Assembly: GCA_038124025.1 (NCBI GenBank)
Contig: JAYPBC010000036.1
Location: forward strand, 1-15,809
Reading direction: 5' to 3'
DNA from: UBA1275 sp038124025
Lineage (GTDB): Bacteria > Bacteroidota > Rhodothermia > Balneolales > Balneolaceae
Length of the DNA: 15,809 nt
How positions within the stretch are numbered: position 1 is the stretch's first letter; each line of letters opens with the position of its first letter. A program made the position numbers and the translations under genes. Under the pieces are notes generated by a model. That model searched no databases. It was not told the DNA's origin and worked only from the letters and a program-made list of their open reading frames with translations. Of this stretch, positions 8,526 to 13,064 are shown one piece after another.

Positions 8526-8533
8526 CAAATATA
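8526..8533 (-). promoter_or_regulatory. possible -7 element for the DUF305 gene
   Basis: The minus strand reads TATATTTG, an exact match to the Bacteroidota -7 consensus TAnnTTTG, about 70 bases before the DUF305 start codon. A TTTG lies upstream, but only 12 bases away, too short for the usual -33/-7 spacing, so the call is tentative. Confidence 0.35.
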
Positions 8534-8693
8534 AATGATGTAACTCAAAAAGCCTTAAAAAAATATTCATGAGCTATAAAAATTGCCAAACAAACATCAA
8601 CATCATAACCCGTTGACTATGTTAATATAAAGTTATGAGCAGTTTTTACAACCAGTTATTAAAGTTTAATTAAAAGTAAAACTCTAGGTAATC

Positions 8694-8814
8694 TTATAAT
8701 CCATAAATGAATTAGCTAATAAAATAAACGCTAACATAATTTATATTTCTAAAAATGATTTGATAAAAATTAAATATTAAATATATTTATGAGTCAGTTA
8801 TTTATAATCCATAA
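8694..8814. repeat. 13-bp direct repeat TTATAATCCATAA, two copies 108 bp apart
   Basis: Exact copies at 8694-8706 and 8802-8814. Each includes TATAAT, the classical -10 hexamer. The second copy is 18 bases before the small basic protein's ATG and could be its -10 region, but no -35 at proper spacing was found for either copy. They might instead be paired binding sites. Confidence 0.55.
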
Positions 8815-8832
8815 TATATTACCAATAAAAGA

Positions 8833-9084
8833 ATGGAAATCAGATTTGTAAAGAGATCAGTTGTAAAGTCATCAAAAAAACGTTCTTCTAAGTTTAAACC
8901 ATTATTAGAGGCTATTGAAAAGTTAAAACCAGGTGGTCAGGCAGTAGAAGTGCCCTATAGTACCGATAAATCGGTCAATTCTATGAGAACAGCTGTATAT
9001 CAATTTTGTCGCCAAAAAGATTATACGGTAAAGAGTCGTAGAGATTCGACTAATAAAAAAATCTATTTTTATAGAGATAAATAG
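8833..9084 (+). CDS. small basic protein, unknown function
   Basis: 83 aa, strongly Lys/Arg-rich, with no signal peptide, membrane segment or Cys pair. The first ~24 residues are a basic arm (KRSVVKSSKKRSSKFK). Then follow a helix 'PLLEAIEKLKPGGQAVEVPY', a second helix 'VNSMRTAVYQFCRQKDY' and a final strand pair 'TVKSRRDSTNKKIYFYRD'. The pattern 'L.PG.a..vp' + helix + 'v..r.....i...r' recalls small phage and chromosomal proteins that look like minimal nucleic-acid-binding folds; this is resemblance only. I do not recognise a named family. It is a single gene, convergent with the acyltransferase: one base separates the two stop codons. A cytoplasmic DNA- or RNA-binding role is plausible from charge. 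Confidence 0.7.
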   Translation: MEIRFVKRSVVKSSKKRSSKFKPLLEAIEKLKPGGQAVEVPYSTDKSVNSMRTAVYQFCRQKDYTVKSRRDSTNKKIYFYRDK

Positions 9085-9085
9085 C

Positions 9086-9856
9086 TCATAAATTTGAGCT
9101 CCATTGAAGGTATTTGTTTCGAACATCTTCAATATTTTTTTCTAAGGTCGACTCGGTCCATGAATCTGTTAGGATGGGCGAAAATACATGTGCGGTTATG
9201 CTGCCAGTTTTTGTAAAAAGCGCCCCCCCTCTGCTTAATTCGGTAGTTCCCTGAAAATAGATGGGGACTATGGGGTAGTTTAAGTCCAAAGCCATCCTGA
9301 AGGCCCCTTTTTTAAAAGGGCCGATAGGCATTACATGTTTTCGTGTACCTTCTGGCGCAATCAATATGGAGCGTCGAAATCGGCGTACCTTTTCATAGTT
9401 TTTCTGAAGCGTCTTAATTGCTTTTTCACGATTTCCTCGTTTGATAAATATTTGGCCAGTTAAGCGACCGAGTAGGAAAAAGAACGGAAAATATTGCATC
9501 TCCCATTTTGCAACAAAACGAACTCGTCGAATGCCCAAGGCGAGAATAGTCAATATATCTAAGGTACTGGCATGATTTACGATGTATATAGCTGGGGTTT
9601 GAACAGTACCCGTTACTGCCGTGCCATCGTCTAATGTTGTTTCTTGATAATCTATGCGAAAAGTAATGCCTAGTACCCGAAGCACGAACCTTGCCAATGA
9701 TGGTGCGATTTTTTCCAAAACCCAATCAGTCATTTTGCCCAGACTAACTATCACCAGTACAGTAACAAAGGGAATGAGTAGAGAAAAAAGAGTGATGAAC
9801 AGTACAATGCCTAGAACACTTCTTAGGTAGTTGAGGGTCGTTAATTTCTCGCTCAT
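9086..9856 (-). CDS. 1-acyl-sn-glycerol-3-phosphate acyltransferase family (PlsC-like)
   Basis: 256 aa. It would move an acyl chain from acyl-ACP or acyl-CoA to lysophosphatidic acid, giving phosphatidic acid in phospholipid synthesis at the inner membrane. A hydrophobic N-terminal segment (about 13-40) anchors it. The four acyltransferase blocks are present in order: NHASTLD (94-100; the catalytic NHx4D His/Asp), 'GQIFIKRG' (134-141), EGTR (169-172; phosphate binding) and 'YPIVPIYFQG' (194-203). Length and order fit PlsC. The family also includes relatives acting on other lysolipids, so the exact acceptor is not proven. It follows YraN on the same strand after 82 bp and ends one base from the stop of the convergent small basic gene. 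Confidence 0.88.
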   Translation of the reverse strand: MSEKLTTLNYLRSVLGIVLFITLFSLLIPFVTVLVIVSLGKMTDWVLEKIAPSLARFVLRVLGITFRIDYQETTLDDGTAVTGTVQTPAIYIVNHASTLDILTILALGIRRVRFVAKWEMQYFPFFFLLGRLTGQIFIKRGNREKAIKTLQKNYEKVRRFRRSILIAPEGTRKHVMPIGPFKKGAFRMALDLNYPIVPIYFQGTTELSRGGALFTKTGSITAHVFSPILTDSWTESTLEKNIEDVRNKYLQWSSNL

Positions 9857-9938
9857 AAGCTATTCATCTCAATACAAGTCATAAAATGTAGCCATTTTGC
9901 CCCATTGAATACACATTAGCTTGTTGTGCTAAACTGGA

Positions 9939-10307
9939 CTAAGGGCGAAATGCATTTTCTAAGTGAACTAATCTATTTTCTCGAGGATAATACTCAATTA
10001 AATCGAACCTCACCTCTTGGTCCCAAATTTTTTTCTTTCTAGCCCACCATTCATAGGCAGTAGTAATCCGATTAAATTGATTACTGCTTAAGTGTTCTCT
10101 TGGTGCTCCATAGGTATTATTTTGTCTCATTTTTACTTCAATCACCACAATGAGTCCTTTTAAATCTACAATAAGGTCTATTTCATACTTTTTGACCCGC
10201 AGATTTTGTTCTAAAATGACCGCACCTAAGCTTTCAAAATAGTGACCTGCAATCCGTTCTGCATATCGGCCAAGCTCCGTCGTTGTAATTTTTTTTGCGG
10301 TATTCAT
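9939..10307 (-). CDS. YraN / UPF0102 family nuclease-like protein
   Basis: 122 aa, the usual length of UPF0102. It has the restriction-endonuclease-like core: 'LGRYAERIAGHYFESLG' (12-28, Glu16), 'QNLRVKKYEIDLIV' (34-47, Glu42 and Asp44) and 'IVVIEVKMR' (53-61, Glu57-x-Lys59), then 'GAPREHLSSNQFNRITTAYEWW' and 'VRFDLIEYYP'. The E...D-ExK set expected for metal-dependent cleavage is complete, although the usual 'GEID' is YEID. Members are thought to act on DNA or recombination intermediates, but the role is not well defined. The start region carries a 14-bp tandem duplication, so a second ATG lies 14 bp upstream out of frame (see repeat at 10301). Confidence 0.88.
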   Translation of the reverse strand: MNTAKKITTTELGRYAERIAGHYFESLGAVILEQNLRVKKYEIDLIVDLKGLIVVIEVKMRQNNTYGAPREHLSSNQFNRITTAYEWWARKKKIWDQEVRFDLIEYYPRENRLVHLENAFRP

Positions 10308-10328
10308 CTAAGGGTATTCATCTAAGGG
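10301..10328 (-). repeat. 14-bp tandem duplication over the YraN start codon
   Basis: TATTCATCTAAGGG occurs twice in a row (10301-10314, 10315-10328) and is followed by TATTCA. On the minus strand this gives two ATGs. The upstream one (10321) opens a five-codon frame M-N-T-L-R-stop whose TGA overlaps the YraN ATG as ATGA. Confidence 0.9.
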
Positions 10329-10371
10329 TATTCAACCCCTAATTTAGTATAGGGCTCAGTATCTATTACCA

Positions 10372-10408
10372 AGCATACTTCCCTAACAGGGTTACATCTA
10401 TGTATGCT
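10372..10408. repeat. nested inverted repeat between regulator and YraN genes
   Basis: The outer arms AGCATAC (10372-10378) and GTATGCT (10402-10408) enclose an inner CCCT-AAC-AGGG (10381-10391). The outer arms pair perfectly over 7 bp. The position fits either a transcript-end structure for the regulator gene or a leader structure for YraN. No T-run follows, so it is not a classical terminator. Confidence 0.5.
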
Positions 10409-10439
10409 GCATATCTAGGCTTCGTTTACATAAGAGAAC

Positions 10440-10457
10440 AAAAAAAGGAATGCCTTA
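10440..10457 (-). terminator. weak terminator candidate overlapping the regulator stop codon
   Basis: The minus strand reads AAGG-CATT-CCTT followed by five more T, with a poly-A stretch upstream that could extend the stem through one mismatch and one G-U. The stem has only two G-C pairs, so strength is doubtful. It would end the M28-FmdB-GbsR transcript. Confidence 0.35.
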
Positions 10458-11054
10458 CTTTTTTTCTTCAGAAGAGGGGGACAGCAGTTCGCTAAAGCGT
10501 TCTTTTGCTTCCACAAAGCGAACCAATTGTTTTAGTAGATTTAAGTTCTTTTGAGTTATAAATGGCAGTAATGCGTCGGTGAAGCGTTCAAACATGACTA
10601 AAAAATCATTGTAATTTTGAATGCGCTCCTTAAACTCTTGACTTGCAGGGTCTAATCTATCATCCTGTGATCCGTCTCTTTCCAATAAATTGATGCATTC
10701 TCCTAACCGAGCTCGGATCGGCGAAATCTCACGCTGTTGGCGCTCGCGAATAATGGTATTAACAATCTTCCAAACGTCGGTTTCGGCTGAAAAATAATCC
10801 TTGCGATCACCCTCAAATTGCACTTTATGAATGAGTTCCCAATCCAATAACCTTCGTAAGTTCATGTTGGCATTTCCCCGACTAATTCCCAATATGGACA
10901 TGATTTCATCGGTGTGAAGCGCCTCACTTTCAGCATACAATAATGCGTGAATTTGTGACATCGTTTTGTTGATCCCCCAGGATGACGCCATGTCTCCCCA
11001 AAGCTGAACAAACTCATTACGTGCCGCCAAATAAGAAGTTGAATGCTCTGCCAT
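10455..11054 (-). CDS. GbsR/MarR-family transcriptional regulator
   Basis: 199 aa, cytoplasmic. The winged helix-turn-helix is clear: 'SQIHALLYAESEALHTDEIMSILGISRGNANMNLRRLLDWELIHKV' (33-78; recognition helix about 57-70) and a wing 'EGDRKDYFSAE' (81-91). The C-terminal helices (95-199) would form the dimer and effector part. The opening 'FVQLWGDMASSWGINKTMSQIHALLY' is typical of the GbsR branch (COG1510), which in Bacillus controls glycine betaine synthesis; the effector here is unknown. Just upstream of the start is a 16-bp near-perfect palindrome that is a good autoregulatory operator candidate. It is the third gene of the M28-FmdB-GbsR unit; 49 bp separate it from FmdB. Confidence 0.88.
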   Translation of the reverse strand: MAEHSTSYLAARNEFVQLWGDMASSWGINKTMSQIHALLYAESEALHTDEIMSILGISRGNANMNLRRLLDWELIHKVQFEGDRKDYFSAETDVWKIVNTIIRERQQREISPIRARLGECINLLERDGSQDDRLDPASQEFKERIQNYNDFLVMFERFTDALLPFITQKNLNLLKQLVRFVEAKERFSELLSPSSEEKK

Positions 11055-11068
11055 ACCTATTAATATGT

Positions 11069-11084
11069 ATTAACTCGGGTTAAT
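11069..11084. promoter_or_regulatory. palindrome upstream of the GbsR/MarR gene, candidate operator
   Basis: ATTAACTCGGGTTAAT pairs with its own reverse complement at all positions except one T/G pair. It lies 14 bp before the regulator's start codon, where binding would block expression. An inverted copy of 14 bases (CATTAACCCGAGTT, 11190-11203) is inside the neighbouring FmdB-like gene. Confidence 0.5.
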
Positions 11085-11103
11085 GTGAACGCCAAATGCT
11101 TTA

Positions 11104-11448
11104 TCATGATGAAGTTGAATTAGTGTTAGCATTATCAGACGATGATTCCCCTCTGGTTGATTCGCCCGTCGTTGTCCCATTTTTTTTATCATTAACCCGA
11201 GTTTCAGCCGCCTGATTACTAGAATTATCATTGGTGGTTGATGCTGCAGAGCCAGCCGGTTTAGTATCTTTGTTTTTATAATCAGTGACATACCAGCCAT
11301 CGCCCTTGTATACAACACCGCCGCCGCCGGTAATTACCCGCTTGACGGCTTGTCCGGTGGTAGGACAAGTAGTCAACGCATCGGCACTAATTTTTTGTTG
11401 GAGATCGAAGGTAGTTCCATCTTCTCGTTTATAAGTATAGGTTGGCAT
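11104..11448 (-). CDS. FmdB-like protein lacking the zinc-ribbon cysteines
   Basis: 114 aa. The N-terminal 60 residues follow the FmdB/putative regulatory protein family: 'MPTYTYKREDGTTFD' where family members have 'MPTYEYRCEDCG..F', then 'LTTCPTTGQAVKRVI' for 'L..CPECGG.v.RvI', then 'GVVYKGDGWYVTDYK' (44-58), almost the family consensus. Three of the four zinc cysteines are replaced (positions 8, 11 and 31); only Cys28 remains, so the fold must be kept without zinc. The rest (60-114) is a low-complexity Ser/Thr/Asn/Glu tail. FmdB is named from a proposed formamidase regulator in Methylophilus; the real role is unclear. It starts 19 bp after the M28 peptidase gene. Confidence 0.82.
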   Translation of the reverse strand: MPTYTYKREDGTTFDLQQKISADALTTCPTTGQAVKRVITGGGGVVYKGDGWYVTDYKNKDTKPAGSAASTTNDNSSNQAAETRVNDKKNGTTTGESTRGESSSDNANTNSTSS

Positions 11449-11467
11449 AACGCGTATACATAAAAAT

Positions 11468-12790
11468 TTAGAGTTGAAGTTCTAGGGTTTGTTCTACACC
11501 ACCTCGGAGAATAGTAATGGTTGTTTTTTGGCCTACTTCAAGGGTGTTTAGGGCTCCCATATAGCCATAAATATCCTCGAAAGGGGTATCGCCTAAGGCA
11601 ATAATAATATCCCCACTTTGCAACCCAGCATTTTGGGCTGGCTGCCCAGGGTTCGTTCCGGTAATCCGCATTCCCATACCTTCAAACCCATAATCCGGTA
11701 AAACACCTAAAGTGGGTCCATTTAAGGTCATACTTTGACGTTGTTCTCCTGGGGCTTCCACAAAGGGTAGCTCTTCTTTGGAAATAGAACCAAGGGCATC
11801 GACCATTCTCGCAACATGGCTTACGACCATTTCTTGAGCTTCCACTTCAATGTAGGCAAGGTCGTCAGAAGGGCGATGATAATCTGAGTGGGTATCGGTG
11901 AAATAGTGGAGTACAGGAATATTTTTATAATAGAAACTGGTGTGGTCGCTGGCTCCAGTACCATCTTTAACCAGGTTCAAATTCAACGAATCTTCATTGA
12001 CAGCCATAGCTAATTCTGACCATTTAGGTGTAGTACCAACTCCAAATATGAGTAGGTTTTTGTCACTCATTCGCCCAATCATATCCAAATTAATCATCGC
12101 TTTGGCTTGAGCTAAATCAACGGTTGGTTCTTCAACATAATGGGCGGAGCCTAGCAGTCCAATCTCTTCCCCAGAAAATGCCAGTAGTAAAATATTATCC
12201 ACCGGTGGATATTCAGAAAAATAATGAGCCAGTTCTAATAGACCCGCAGTTCCCGAGGCATTATCGTCTGCTCCATTATGTATACGAGGCGTATCTCCTT
12301 GGTACAACGATCCGAAAGAACCAAAACCTAAATGATCATAATGGGCTCCAATAACGATATACTCATTCGAGTTTGAACGGCCCGGAATCCAACCCACCAC
12401 GTTGTTGGCAACTCTACCTTCCCCTTTGGCATCATCAGTGGCATGAGGATTGGTCAAACGCGCGGTATTAATAGTGAAGGCCTGCAAAAAAGTGCCATCA
12501 TCCCCTTTAGGTTGCACACCAAATTCTTCAAATTTCTGGATGATGTAGTTTGAAGCCATAGCCTCGAATTCAGTGCCCGATTCGCGTCCTTGCAGAGAAT
12601 CTGAGGCTAAAAATTCAATGTGAGAATATATATCGCTAGCACTAATCTCAGGACTAAAAGCAATAGAGCCTGAAGTGCTAGGTGAGTCGCTGGTATTGCA
12701 CTGCAACCAAGTCAGGCTACTTAGTAGAGTTACAAGAAGGAATGAAATCGGTTTACTGAACATATAACTATTAGACAGATAAGAAGGCAT
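11468..12790 (-). CDS. M28-family metallopeptidase lipoprotein with PDZ domain
   Basis: 440 aa. A lipoprotein signal ends in TWLQC with Cys31; the signal is most compact if translation begins at the internal Met10 (12761-12763), but neither ATG has a clear Shine-Dalgarno, so the longer form is given. The M28 domain (about 50-330) has its zinc set: 'GAHYDHLG' (His150, Asp152), 'NGADDNASG' (Asp175), 'FSGEEIGLLGS' (Glu208 catalytic, Glu209 ligand), 'INLDMIGR' (Asp236) and 'THSDYHRPSDD' (His305). A PDZ domain fills about 360-440 ('MGMRITGTNPGQPAQNAGLQSGDIIIALGD'). It should be a periplasmic or surface aminopeptidase trimming N-terminal residues from peptides, with the PDZ part guiding substrate. 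It is the first gene of a unit with FmdB-like and GbsR genes, and divergent from the TonB receptor. Confidence 0.92.
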   Translation of the reverse strand: MPSYLSNSYMFSKPISFLLVTLLSSLTWLQCNTSDSPSTSGSIAFSPEISASDIYSHIEFLASDSLQGRESGTEFEAMASNYIIQKFEEFGVQPKGDDGTFLQAFTINTARLTNPHATDDAKGEGRVANNVVGWIPGRSNSNEYIVIGAHYDHLGFGSFGSLYQGDTPRIHNGADDNASGTAGLLELAHYFSEYPPVDNILLLAFSGEEIGLLGSAHYVEEPTVDLAQAKAMINLDMIGRMSDKNLLIFGVGTTPKWSELAMAVNEDSLNLNLVKDGTGASDHTSFYYKNIPVLHYFTDTHSDYHRPSDDLAYIEVEAQEMVVSHVARMVDALGSISKEELPFVEAPGEQRQSMTLNGPTLGVLPDYGFEGMGMRITGTNPGQPAQNAGLQSGDIIIALGDTPFEDIYGYMGALNTLEVGQKTTITILRGGVEQTLELQL

Positions 12791-12849
12791 ACATAAGCGG
12801 TTAACGAGTTACAAAAAATACAACAATACTCAGCTAAAAAACATTCTAC

Positions 12850-12879
12850 TTGCTACTGCCTAGGAAATGGCTGTATTTT
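12850..12879 (+). promoter_or_regulatory. candidate promoter for the riboswitch-receptor transcript
   Basis: TTGCTA (12850-12855), an 18-bp spacer and TATTTT (12874-12879) fit a housekeeping-type promoter. The expected start point, about 7 bases later, falls at the first base of the TPP aptamer (12887), which supports the placement. Confidence 0.45.
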
Positions 12880-12886
12880 TAAGTGC

Positions 12887-13009
12887 GGTTAGGGGTGTCC
12901 AACCGAGTGAGTTCAGTTATATCACCTAATAGGAGTATAACGAGCGAACACCATTGGACTGAGATCATACCCTTGAACCTGAACCGGATCATACCGGCGG
13001 AGGAAAACC
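12887..13009 (+). ncRNA. TPP (thiamine pyrophosphate) riboswitch, THI element
   Basis: All hallmark blocks appear in order. P1 is GGTT (12887-12890) with AACC (13006-13009). AGGGGTG follows the P1 5' strand. P2 is GTCCAA (12897-12902) with TTGGAC (12954-12959). A long P3 arm has GTTATA/TATAAC pairing. The conserved CTGAGA (12959-12964, pyrimidine-binding loop), ACCCTTGAACCTGA (12969-12982), P5 stem CCGG-ATCATA-CCGG, and GGCGGAGGAAAACC follow. The ligand is TPP. The element lies 56 bases before the receptor's start codon. Confidence 0.95.
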
Positions 13010-13061
13010 AGTTCAGATCTTAACTTGTTGACCTCCTCCTTAATCAACAATTAATGGAGGA
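12999..13061 (+). promoter_or_regulatory. riboswitch expression platform: anti-sequestor and RBS sequestor hairpins
   Basis: Two exclusive hairpins share CCTCC at 13032-13039. Sequestor: TCCTCC (13034-13039) plus TTAAT pairs with ATTAA plus GGAGGA (13056-13061) around loop CAACA with one bulged T, burying the Shine-Dalgarno GGAGG (13056-13060) four bases before ATG. Anti-sequestor: GGAGG (12999-13003), AAC (13006-13008) and AGTT (13010-13013) pair with AACT, GTT and CCTCC (ending 13036). The anti-sequestor uses the 3' strand of aptamer P1. TPP binding would lock that strand, free CCTCC and hide the start site: a translational OFF switch. Confidence 0.8.
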
Positions 13062-13064
13062 ATC

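Larger units (their letters stand above)
8455..8832. other. AT-rich intergenic region between divergent genes
   Basis: 378 bp with no convincing gene in any frame. It separates the minus-strand DUF305 gene from the plus-strand small basic protein gene and so must hold both promoters. It contains a 13-bp direct repeat (8694-8706 and 8802-8814) and long A/T runs. No tRNA, riboswitch or hairpin terminator was recognised. Confidence 0.7.

Noticed and set aside
9885..9900. small AAAATG/CATTTT hairpin between PlsC and YraN
   Set aside because: Only 6 A/T-rich pairs with no following T-run; not enough for a terminator or regulatory RNA.
12800..12811. GTTAACGAGTTA near the M28 gene start as a further copy of the GbsR palindrome
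   Set aside because: It resembles TTAAC..G.GTTAA but is two bases shorter in the centre, so the half-sites would be out of register; not counted as a site.
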